The notes under the pieces: generated by a model
Told to the model about the DNA's origin: nothing
Seen by the model: the letters and a program-made list of their open reading frames with translations, nothing else
Databases searched by the model: none
NCBI GenBank assembly: GCA_017619975.1
Contig: JAFZRH010000021.1
Coordinates: forward strand, 1 to 40,504
Direction: 5' to 3'
DNA from: Lachnospiraceae bacterium
Lineage (GTDB): Bacteria > Bacillota > Clostridia > Lachnospirales > Lachnospiraceae
Length of the DNA stretch: 40,504 nt
In this document: one piece after another, positions 7,595 to 15,087 of the stretch
Layout: each line of letters begins with the position of its first letter
Numbering within the stretch: position 1 is the stretch's first letter
Position numbers and translations under genes: made by a program

Positions 7595-8691
<1,097 letters not shown>

Positions 8692-8692
<1 letters not shown>

Positions 8693-8831
8693 TCCGGCGG
8701 GGCTGACCGCGGTTGTCCTTTTGCCTGAAGGCTCCTGCTGCAGACGAATTCCGCGGCTGTCGCCGGATGCAGGCGGTTAACAGCTCAGTTTTCGGAAGAA
8801 TCTGCCGCTTATTCTTGCATTTTTCCGAAAA
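8692..8831. repeat. Two nested inverted repeats between ychF and the DUF1292 gene
   Basis: ATCCGGCG (8692-8699) is mirrored by CGCCGGAT (8761-8768), enclosing two copies of the palindrome CCGCGG (8707-8712, 8751-8756); the first arm begins on the last base of the ychF stop codon. A second structure pairs TTTTCGGAA (8789-8797) with TTCCGAAAA (8823-8831), and AGAAT (8797-8801) with ATTCT (8811-8815) inside it. The second overlaps the -35 and spacer of the DUF1292 promoter. Confidence 0.7.
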
Positions 8832-8843
8832 AGAGTGTATAAA
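8815..8843 (+). promoter_or_regulatory. Predicted sigma-A promoter of the DUF1292 gene
   Basis: TTGCAT (8815-8820), a 17-base spacer and TATAAA (8838-8843) lie 45 bases before the start codon. The inverted repeat TTTTCGGAA/TTCCGAAAA overlaps it and could act as an operator. Confidence 0.65.
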
Positions 8844-8888
8844 AAACACAGAAAAAGCTTCTTCAAAGGAGCAGGAGGGAGATTACGC

Positions 8889-9227
8889 ATGAGTGAAAAC
8901 AAGGACCTGGTGAAGGAAGAGATCACCGACGAATACGAAGACGAGCTTGTTTTAACGCTCGAGATGGAGGACGGTACCACGGAGGACTGCATCGTCCTGT
9001 CGATCTTCCCCCTGGAAGAGAAACAGTACATCGCGCTGATTCCGGCCGCGCAGGCGGATGACGACGACGCCGACATCTATCTGTACGAGTACAGCGAGGA
9101 CGAGGACGGTCAGCCGATCTTAGGCGATATTGAGGATGACGATCTGTTTGAAGCGGTCTGCGACCGTTTCGACGAGATCTGCGACGAAGAAGACTTCGAC
9201 GAGCTGGTTCCGACCACCGAAGCATGA
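8889..9227 (+). CDS. DUF1292 (YrzB-like) acidic protein
   Basis: The start is ATG at 8889, ten bases after AGGAGG. An upstream in-frame start at 8835 would add a basic leader that overlaps the promoter. The 112-residue product is very acidic, with the DUF1292 core LTLEMEDGTTEDCIVLSIF (beta strands) and KQYIALIPA, then an Asp/Glu-rich C-terminal half (DIYLYEYSEDEDGQPI, DLFEAVCDRFDEI). Members are widespread in Bacillota and have no established function. It is transcribed away from ychF by its own promoter and ends at a strong terminator, so it looks monocistronic. Confidence 0.92.
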   Translation: MSENKDLVKEEITDEYEDELVLTLEMEDGTTEDCIVLSIFPLEEKQYIALIPAAQADDDDADIYLYEYSEDEDGQPILGDIEDDDLFEAVCDRFDEICDEEDFDELVPTTEA

Positions 9228-9250
9228 TCTGCCGCTTTGGCAGACCGCAG

Positions 9251-9287
9251 AGAGCCCGGCGCTTTTTCAGGCGCCGGGCTCTTTTTT
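9251..9287 (+). terminator. Intrinsic terminator of the DUF1292 gene
   Basis: A perfect 12-bp stem, AGAGCCCGGCGC (9251-9262) with its complement at 9271-9282, closes an 8-base loop and is followed by five Ts. It sits between the convergent DUF1292 and helicase genes and touches the helicase stop codon (9287-9289). The minus strand has no T run after the stem. Confidence 0.93.
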
Positions 9288-11101
9288 CATGGTCCTTTTT
9301 CCGCCTTCAGCCCCGTCTCTTTCAGGAAGCGCGAAGGATACAGCCGGGTGCCGCGGTGCTTCGTGACGAAGCTCATCTTCAGATCCCGCCGGGCGCGCGT
9401 CATGGCCACGTAAAGCAGCCGTCTCTCCGCTTCCACGTCTTCTTCACTGATACTTTTCGGTCCCGGGATCACGCCTTCGTTGAGCCCGGGGAGGAAAACC
9501 GTGTCGAATTCCAGTCCTTTGGCGCCGTGCATGGTCATCAGCCGGACGGCCGGCGTTTTTACGTCCTCCGCCGTTTCCTGCTTCATTTCTTCCCGGGCGC
9601 TCTCCCATTCCGCCGCCGTGGCAAAAGGAGCGCTCTCCTCCTGCAGACGGTCCAGCAGCTCCGTGATCTGCCCTTTCTCCCGGCCTTTTTCCGCTTCCTG
9701 CTCCCGGTAATATTTCTCCAGCCCCATCTCCCGCCGCAGGTATTCGATCCTGGCATACGGACGGAGCGCGGCCATTCTGTCCAGATCAAAAAACAGGCGC
9801 AGCAGCGCATCCTGCAGGGAAGGCCTGTCTGCGGCAAAGCGCCAGAGTGCCTCCCGTCCCACCTGCGGCGATACAAAAGCCCGGCGCGGCAGATAGCGGA
9901 GCGGCTTGTTCGCGATGCGCAGATAATCTTCCCGGGTCGAACCGCCCTCCGCCAGACGCAGATAGGCAAAGATATCCCGCGCTGCAGGCGTTTCCCCGTC
10001 TCCTTCCGGCATCTCCGGAGAACGGTACGGGATCTTTTGTTTCCAGAGGACGGCGGCCGTCTGCCGCAGACCGTAGCGGGTCCGGCAAAGCACCGCGATC
10101 TGATCCGGGTCGCCGCCGCGCTCGATCATTTTCCGGATCTGCCGCGCGATATCCGCCAGTTCATCCCGCTTTTCGCTGTAAACGCGAAGTTGCGGCACCG
10201 TATGCTCTTCCGAGCGGCTGCGGAGCGTTTTGGAAAAGCGAAGCCGGTTGCAGCGGATCATGTTTCCGGCTGCAGCCAGGATCATCGGCGCGCAGCGGTA
10301 ACAGGCGGACAGGCGGATGATCTTTGCGCCGGGGAATTGTTTCGGAAAATCCAGGATGATCCGCTGCCTTGCTCCGCGAAAGCCGTAAACGGTCTGATCT
10401 TCATCCCCCACGACGAAAAGGTTTCGGCGGTTTCCGGCGAGTTTTTGCAAAAAACGGTACTGCAGCTCGTTGACGTCCTGGAATTCATCGACCAGCAGAT
10501 AGCGGAACCGATTCCGCCACCAGGCAAGGACCGCCGGATCTTCGAAGAGTTCCAGACACTCCCGGATCAGGTCTTCAAAGTCCAGCAGCCCGCGCTCGCG
10601 GCGGCCGGCTTCATAGGCCGTCAAGACCTGCTCAAAAAGCTCCGGCGGAAGCACGCCCCCGCTTCCGGAAAGCGGCGTCTCGGCCGATTTCGCTTTCAGG
10701 ACCTCGGCTTCCAGCTCGTCCAGCCTGTCCGGCGAAAGTTCATGGCCGGTCTCCGACAGGATCTCCTGAAGAAGCCGGCGCCGGCCTTTCGCGGATAAAA
10801 TCGAATAAGCCGCCCGGGGCCGGCTGATTTTTAATATTTTATAACAGATCGCGTGAATGGTTCCGAAGGTGACCGCAGCCGCGCCGCCGCTTTCGCGGCG
10901 GAAACGCTCTTCCATTTCCCGGGCGGCTGCCCGGGTAAAAGTTACGACTAAGATCTGAGAAGGGGGAATTTGATACTGTTGAATCAGTGCCTGAACACGG
11001 CCTGTGATCACTGCTGTTTTTCCGGAACCGGGGCCGGCCAGTACGAGGGCCGGCCCTTTTTCGTGCAGGATGGCTTCCTGCTGTTCCGTGTTGTATTGCA
11101 T
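9287..11101 (-). CDS. UvrD/PcrA-like superfamily 1 DNA helicase
   Basis: From ATG 11101 the product has 604 residues and begins MQYNTEQQEAI, the normal start of this family. A start at 11152 would add 17 residues encoded by a palindromic repeat element, so I reject it. SF1A motifs are in order: Walker A GPGSGKT (23-29), motif Ia VVTFTRAAAREM, motif II DEFQD (205-209), motif III VGDEDQTVYGFRGA, motif V MTMHGAKGLEFDTVFLPGLNEG, and motif VI LLYVAMTRAR. It is about 100 residues shorter than PcrA and ends soon after motif VI, so the C-terminal PcrA extension that binds RNA polymerase is missing. The ATP-dependent 3'-5' helicase probably acts in repair. The ribosome site is weak. Confidence 0.93.
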   Translation of the reverse strand: MQYNTEQQEAILHEKGPALVLAGPGSGKTAVITGRVQALIQQYQIPPSQILVVTFTRAAAREMEERFRRESGGAAAVTFGTIHAICYKILKISRPRAAYSILSAKGRRRLLQEILSETGHELSPDRLDELEAEVLKAKSAETPLSGSGGVLPPELFEQVLTAYEAGRRERGLLDFEDLIRECLELFEDPAVLAWWRNRFRYLLVDEFQDVNELQYRFLQKLAGNRRNLFVVGDEDQTVYGFRGARQRIILDFPKQFPGAKIIRLSACYRCAPMILAAAGNMIRCNRLRFSKTLRSRSEEHTVPQLRVYSEKRDELADIARQIRKMIERGGDPDQIAVLCRTRYGLRQTAAVLWKQKIPYRSPEMPEGDGETPAARDIFAYLRLAEGGSTREDYLRIANKPLRYLPRRAFVSPQVGREALWRFAADRPSLQDALLRLFFDLDRMAALRPYARIEYLRREMGLEKYYREQEAEKGREKGQITELLDRLQEESAPFATAAEWESAREEMKQETAEDVKTPAVRLMTMHGAKGLEFDTVFLPGLNEGVIPGPKSISEEDVEAERRLLYVAMTRARRDLKMSFVTKHRGTRLYPSRFLKETGLKAEKGP

Positions 11102-11112
11102 AATGTTTTGGC

Positions 11113-11250
11113 GGGCGGTGCAGACACCGCCCCTACGGGCGCATGTGGGCATGCGCCTCTACTTGCCCTCCCCCGCGCAAGGCGGGGGAGGGTGGCACGG
11201 CCGCAAGGCCGTGACGGGGTGCCAAAGGGGACGGTTCCTTTTGGCACTGT
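11113..11250. repeat. Mosaic of five consecutive hairpins (REP-like intergenic element)
   Basis: Nearly the whole gltX-helicase spacer is made of perfect or near-perfect palindromes: GGGCGGTG/CACCGCCC (11113-11132), GGCGCATG/CATGCGCC (11138-11157), an 11-bp stem CCCTCCCCCGC/GCGGGGGAGGG (11166-11192), CACGGCC/GGCCGTG on a GCAA loop (11196-11213), and GTGCCAAA/TTTGGCAC (11219-11247) followed by TGTTTTT. Such composite palindromes are typical of dispersed intergenic repeats in Clostridia-like genomes. The hairpin nearest gltX may also end or stabilise its transcript. Confidence 0.85.
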
Positions 11251-11252
11251 TT

Positions 11253-12716
11253 TTACGAAAGTTTTGCGATGCCGAGCCGGATACGGCGCAGGGACTCTTC
11301 CTTGCCTAAGATCTCCATGATCTCGTAGGCGCCGCCGGGTGTGGAGGCGAGACCCGAGACCGCGATGCGGAGCGGCCAGAGCACCTGTCCCGTCTTGCGG
11401 CCGGACTGCTCGATATACGCGCTGAGCGCGGCTTTCAGCCCCTCAAGCGAGTAATCCTCCTGCGCTTCCAGCAGCGGCAGCAGCTCGGTGAGAACGGTCA
11501 GGGAGACCGCGCTGTCGGTCTTCATCTTCTTGTGGGTGTAGATGGCCGGATCGTATTCCGGCAGCTCCTCGAAGAAGCGGATCGGCTCGGAGATCTCCGG
11601 GAAGACCTCAATGCGGGTCTTCATCAGATCCGCGATCTTTTCGAGATCCAGCGGCTTCGTGATGACCTTCTTCACCTCGGGGATGGCCCGCTCGTAGTAG
11701 CGCGCCGGCTCCAGCTTCTTGATGTACTCGCCGTTCAGCCAGCGGAGCTTGTTCATGTCGAAGACGGCCGGGGACTTGTTGATCTTGTGATAATCGAACT
11801 TTTCGGTGAGCTCCGCCAGCGAGAAGATCTCGTTGTTGTCTTCCGGGCTCCAGCCGAGGAGCGCTACGTAGTTGACGATCGCCTCGTCCACAAAGCCCTG
11901 CTCCACCAGATCCTCGTAGGAGGAGTGGCCGCTGCGCTTGCTGAGCTTTTTCTTGTTCTCATCCGTGATCAGCGGGCAGTGCACGTATTCCGGCTCCTCC
12001 CAGCCGAAGGCATGGTAAAGACGGGTGTATTTCGGCGCGGAGCTTAAGTACTCGTTGCCGCGGACCACGTGCGTGATGCCCATCAGATGATCGTCCACGA
12101 CGTTCGCGAAGTTATAGGTCGGGAAGCCGTCGGACTTGATCAGGATCATGTCGTCCAGCTCGGCGTTAGAGACGGTAATATCGCCGTAGAGCACGTCCGT
12201 AAAGGTCGTCGTGCCTTCGTTCGGCGTGTTCTGCCGCACCACGAAAGGCAGGCCGGCCTTTAAGTTCGCCTCGATCTCCTCTTTCGGCAGATGCAGGCAG
12301 TGCTTGTCGTAAACGGTGATCTCCTTGGTCTCGCCGTCCACGGTCAGCGTCTGCTTTAAGCCCTCCAGGCGCTCCTTCGAGCAGAAGCAGTAATAGGCTT
12401 CGCCTTTTTCGATCAGCTTTTTGGCATATTCCATGTAAATGCCGGCCTGAACGCGCTCGCTCTGCACGTAGGGGCCAACGCCGCCGTCCTTGTCCGGGCC
12501 TTCATCCCAGAGAAGGCCGGTCTTTTCCAGCGTGCGGTTGATGATCTCCACCGCGCCTTCGACCTGGCGTTCCTGGTCCGTATCCTCAATGCGGAGCAGG
12601 AAATCGCCGCCTTCGTGCTTGGCGATCAGGTAGGCATATAAAGCCGTGCGTAAGTTGCCCACGTGCATACGGCCTGTGGGGCTGGGGGCATATCTGGTTC
12701 GGATCCGCTGCATCAT
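11253..12716 (-). CDS. gltX: Glutamyl-tRNA synthetase
   Basis: The product has 487 residues and is a class I aminoacyl-tRNA synthetase charging tRNA-Glu (and perhaps tRNA-Gln, since many Bacillota use a non-discriminating enzyme). The HIGH-type motif is [11 protein letters not shown] near residues 11-21, with [11 protein letters not shown] following. The KMSKS-type motif is KKLSKRSG near residue 253. A cysteine-rich stretch, [12 protein letters not shown], lies near residue 110. The C-terminal anticodon-binding helical domain is complete. GGGAGGAAGC precedes the ATG. A clear promoter lies at 12752-12780, so the gene has its own start and may run into the helicase through the palindromic spacer. 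Confidence 0.98.
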   Translation of the reverse strand: MMQRIRTRYAPSPTGRMHVGNLRTALYAYLIAKHEGGDFLLRIEDTDQERQVEGAVEIINRTLEKTGLLWDEGPDKDGGVGPYVQSERVQAGIYMEYAKKLIEKGEAYYCFCSKERLEGLKQTLTVDGETKEITVYDKHCLHLPKEEIEANLKAGLPFVVRQNTPNEGTTTFTDVLYGDITVSNAELDDMILIKSDGFPTYNFANVVDDHLMGITHVVRGNEYLSSAPKYTRLYHAFGWEEPEYVHCPLITDENKKKLSKRSGHSSYEDLVEQGFVDEAIVNYVALLGWSPEDNNEIFSLAELTEKFDYHKINKSPAVFDMNKLRWLNGEYIKKLEPARYYERAIPEVKKVITKPLDLEKIADLMKTRIEVFPEISEPIRFFEELPEYDPAIYTHKKMKTDSAVSLTVLTELLPLLEAQEDYSLEGLKAALSAYIEQSGRKTGQVLWPLRIAVSGLASTPGGAYEIMEILGKEESLRRIRLGIAKLS

Positions 12717-12751
12717 ACGAGCTTCCTCCCAAAATTGAAAAATCGGATTAT

Positions 12752-12780
12752 ATTTTAACCTATATGTGTTGATTGTGCAA
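12752..12780 (-). promoter_or_regulatory. Predicted sigma-A promoter of gltX
   Basis: On the minus strand TTGCAC (12780-12775), a 17-base spacer and TAAAAT (12757-12752) precede the gltX ATG by about 35 bases. There is no room for a T-box leader. Confidence 0.7.
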
Positions 12781-12825
12781 GATTTTTTTCAGATAGTCCA
12801 GAAGAGGTCTCGAACGGACAGCGAG

Positions 12826-12924
12826 GCCCGCACGCACGCGCTTTTCGAATGCCCCTTGAGGCGACCTGACATTTTTTGCATTCTGAAAGGTCGCCGAAGC
12901 GGGCTGAGAAACGCGCGTGCGGGC
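12826..12924. repeat. Nested inverted repeat between obgE and gltX
   Basis: The outer arms are GCCCGCACGC (12826-12835) and GCGTGCGGGC (12915-12924). The inner arms are GGCGACCT (12860-12867) and AGGTCGCC (12888-12895) around a 20-base loop containing a T run. The spacer otherwise has no gene. It may be a dispersed palindromic element or the 3' structure of the obgE transcript. No T run follows the stem on the minus strand, so it is not a standard terminator. Confidence 0.75.
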
Positions 12925-12953
12925 GAGCCCGGCATTGACTCCGTCAGCTTCTT

Positions 12954-14240
12954 TCAGTCCTCGTAATACTCGAAGCTGTGGCCGTAGAGACGGACCGTAT
13001 CGCCCTCTTTCAGCCCCTTTTCCTTCAGCTCGTCGATGATCCCGCGGTCCTTCAGGAACTTCTGGAAGAACAAGAACCCCTTCTCGCTCATAAGGTTTGT
13101 GTAGCCCAGCATCTTTTCGATCGCGGGCCCTTCCACCACGTATTCCTTCTTCTTTTCGTCGAATTCGACCGTAAAAGGCAGATCCTTCGCGATCGTATCG
13201 GCCCAGTCGAATTCCTTCTCGAAGACCTTCGGCTGCCTGCCGATTTCCTTCAGTTTCGCGGAAGCCGCGTAAAGGAGTTCTTTTAAGCCCTGTCCGGTCG
13301 CAGCCGAGATCTCGAAATACGGCATATCGTGAGCTGCGGCATAAGCTTTCAGGCGCGGCAGATTGTCGCTCTCCTCCTCCACGATATCCGTCTTGTTCGC
13401 GACCAGGATCTGCGGCAGCGCCGCCAGTTCCGTGCTGTATCGGGCCAGCTCGGTGTTGATGTTCCCGATGTCCTCCACCGGATCGCGGCCTTCCCAGCCG
13501 GAAGCATCCACGATATGCAGCAGCAGGCGCGTGCGCTCCACGTGTTTTAAAAAGTCGTGGCCCAGGCCCACGCCGTCCGCCGCCCCTTCGATAAGGCCTG
13601 GGATATCCGCGATCACAAAGCCCGCGCCGCCCGGCAGATCCACCACGCCCAGATTCGGCGTGATGGTTGTAAAGGCGTAATCCGCGATCTTCGGCTTTGC
13701 GTTCGTGACCGCTGCCAGGAAGGTGGATTTTCCCACGTTCGGATAGCCCAGAAGCCCTACGTCCGCGATGCACTTGAGCTCCAGCGTGACGGTTCTCTCC
13801 TGTCCGGGCCGGCCGGGCTTGGCATAGAGCGGCGCCTGCATGGTCGGCGTGGCATAATTCATGTTGCCGGTGCCGCCGCGGCCGCCTTTTAAGAGGATCT
13901 CCCGCCGGTTCTCTCCGGACATGTCGGCCATGACCTTGCCGGTCTCCAGATCCCGGATCACGGTGCCCTCCGGCACGCGGATCACCAGATCCTCGCCGTC
14001 CTTGCCGGAGCGGCGCTTGCTGCTGCCTTCCTGTCCGTCCTGCGCGATGAAGCGGCGCACGTTCCTGAAATCGCCCAGCGTATTCAGGCCGGTATCGACT
14101 TCAAAGATGATGTCGCCGCCGCGGCCGCCGTTGCCGCCGTCGGGACCGCCCGCAGGCACGTAAAGTTCGCGGCGGAAGCTCACGTGACCGTCGCCGCCCT
14201 TGCCGGACTTGATATAGATTTTTGCATAATCGGCAAACAT
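12954..14240 (-). CDS. obgE: GTPase ObgE/CgtA
   Basis: The start is ATG at 14240 after AAGGAG; the longer in-frame start at 14294 reads through the upstream terminator hairpin. The 428-residue product has all three Obg parts: the glycine-rich N-terminal fold (KGGDGHVSFRREL, GPDGGNGGRGGDI), the G domain (P-loop GYPNVGKST at 165-173, DIPGLIEGAADGVGLGHDFL switch region, NKTD), and the C-terminal OCT domain from about residue 355 ending SFEYYED. ObgE binds the 50S subunit and helps ribosome maturation and stress control. It follows rplU and rpmA, the classical order; a hairpin lies between rpmA and obgE. Confidence 0.97.
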   Translation of the reverse strand: MFADYAKIYIKSGKGGDGHVSFRRELYVPAGGPDGGNGGRGGDIIFEVDTGLNTLGDFRNVRRFIAQDGQEGSSKRRSGKDGEDLVIRVPEGTVIRDLETGKVMADMSGENRREILLKGGRGGTGNMNYATPTMQAPLYAKPGRPGQERTVTLELKCIADVGLLGYPNVGKSTFLAAVTNAKPKIADYAFTTITPNLGVVDLPGGAGFVIADIPGLIEGAADGVGLGHDFLKHVERTRLLLHIVDASGWEGRDPVEDIGNINTELARYSTELAALPQILVANKTDIVEEESDNLPRLKAYAAAHDMPYFEISAATGQGLKELLYAASAKLKEIGRQPKVFEKEFDWADTIAKDLPFTVEFDEKKKEYVVEGPAIEKMLGYTNLMSEKGFLFFQKFLKDRGIIDELKEKGLKEGDTVRLYGHSFEYYED

Positions 14241-14271
14241 AGAAATCTCCTTAATGGCTAATAAAATGAAA

Positions 14272-14292
14272 GGCCGGCGCTTCGCGCCGGCC
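14272..14292 (-). terminator. Hairpin between rpmA and obgE (terminator or attenuator)
   Basis: A perfect 9-bp stem, GGCCGGCGC/GCGCCGGCC, on a 3-base loop is followed on the minus strand by TTTCATTTTATT. The T run is broken, so partial termination that lowers obgE relative to the ribosomal genes is plausible. Confidence 0.65.
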
Positions 14293-14311
14293 ACGCCGCA
14301 TGGACTGGGAA

Positions 14312-14578
14312 TTATTCGTTCGTTACCTTGGGATATACGGAGACTTTCGTCTTGTCCTTGCCCAGACGTTCAAAACGAACCACGCCGTCCGTTAAGGCAA
14401 AGAGGGTGTCGTCGCCGCCGCGGCCAACGTTTTCACCGGGGTGAATCTTGGTACCGCGCTGACGATACAGGATGTTGCCGGCCAGAACGAACTGACCGTC
14501 CGCCCGCTTTGCGCCTAAGCGCTTCGCTTCTGAATCGCGACCGTTTTTAGTAGATCCTACACCTTTTTTATGAGCCAT
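14312..14578 (-). CDS. rpmA: 50S ribosomal protein L27 (no N-terminal Prp-cleaved extension)
   Basis: The product has 88 residues: [69 protein letters not shown] lies seven bases before the ATG, which fixes the start. In most Bacillota L27 begins with an extension of about nine residues (consensus like MLKLNLQFFA) removed by the protease Prp, whose gene lies between rplU and rpmA. Here the protein starts directly in the mature form, as in Proteobacteria, and only 30 bp separate rplU from rpmA, with no prp. L27 reaches the peptidyl-transferase centre with its N-terminus. Confidence 0.97.
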   Translation of the reverse strand: MAHKKGVGSTKNGRDSEAKRLGAKRADGQFVLAGNILYRQRGTKIHPGENVGRGGDDTLFALTDGVVRFERLGKDKTKVSVYPKVTNE

Positions 14579-14608
14579 GATATTACCTCCTGTACTGTCC
14601 CGGTCAAC

Positions 14609-14917
14609 TTACTTCACGATCTGATCGATCTTGAATTCGGTGAAGAGCTGTCTGTGGCCCTGTTTCTTGTGATAACCGGATTTTCTCTTGTACTTGTAGA
14701 CGATGACCTTCTTGCCCTTGCCCTGCTGCGTACAGGTGGCTTTGATGGAAGCGCCGTCCACATAGGGAGCACCAACTACCAGTTCCTCATCCTTAACCAC
14801 TAATACCTGGTCAAAGGTGTAAGCAGCGCCTTCTTCCACGTCGATCTTTTCCACGCGGACGAGGTCGCCCTCTTCTACTTTGTACTGCTTGCCGCCGTTG
14901 GCAAAAATAGCGTACAT
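14609..14917 (-). CDS. rplU: 50S ribosomal protein L21
   Basis: The product has 102 residues beginning MYAIFANGGKQYKVEEGD, with the family C-terminal RKSGYHKKQGHRQLFTEFKI. L21 binds 23S rRNA and assembles with L20. It is first in rplU-rpmA-obgE. AGGAGGA lies just before the ATG. A strong promoter and a leader of about 87 bases precede it. Confidence 0.98.
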   Translation of the reverse strand: MYAIFANGGKQYKVEEGDLVRVEKIDVEEGAAYTFDQVLVVKDEELVVGAPYVDGASIKATCTQQGKGKKVIVYKYKRKSGYHKKQGHRQLFTEFKIDQIVK

Positions 14918-15004
14918 TTTAGTTCCTCCTCGTTAGAGACTCGCCGGTTTCGGTGGCCAGGGGCTCTTCAAACCTCGCCGAGCGGTAAGCGGAAAACCGC
15001 AAGC
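14918..15004 (-). promoter_or_regulatory. rplU 5' leader, possible L21 autoregulatory leader
   Basis: The transcript expected from the promoter at 15011-15039 has a leader of about 87 bases before the AGGAGGA site. It contains a GCGG-TTTT-CCGC hairpin, a CTCGGCGAG-type palindrome and a GGTTTCGGTGGCCA-like segment. L21 leader elements are known upstream of rplU in Bacillota, but I cannot confirm the consensus by eye. Confidence 0.4.
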
Positions 15005-15010
15005 TGTGAT

Positions 15011-15039
15011 AGAATACCGCAGTTCAGAAGGATTGTCAA
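15011..15039 (-). promoter_or_regulatory. Strong sigma-A promoter of rplU-rpmA-obgE
   Basis: On the minus strand a perfect TTGACA (15039-15034), a 17-base spacer and TATTCT (15016-15011) lie about 95 bases before rplU. Confidence 0.85.
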
Positions 15040-15087
15040 GTACTTTTTTATTTTCTTTGCATCCGCAGCGCTTCCCGCGAAGCCGCC

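Noticed and set aside
8835-8888. An N-terminal extension of the DUF1292 protein.
   Set aside because: It overlaps the promoter, and AGGAGG lies ahead of ATG 8889.
11102-11152. A longer start of the helicase reading MPTCARRGGVC.
   Set aside because: The added residues come from the palindromic mosaic; the family starts at MQYNTEQQ.
12760-13773. A 337-residue minus-strand frame overlapping obgE.
   Set aside because: It is a low-complexity Arg/Gly-rich shadow of obgE in another frame and runs through the nested inverted repeat.
14241-14294. An N-terminal extension of ObgE.
   Set aside because: It reads through the hairpin after rpmA, and AAGGAG precedes ATG 14240.
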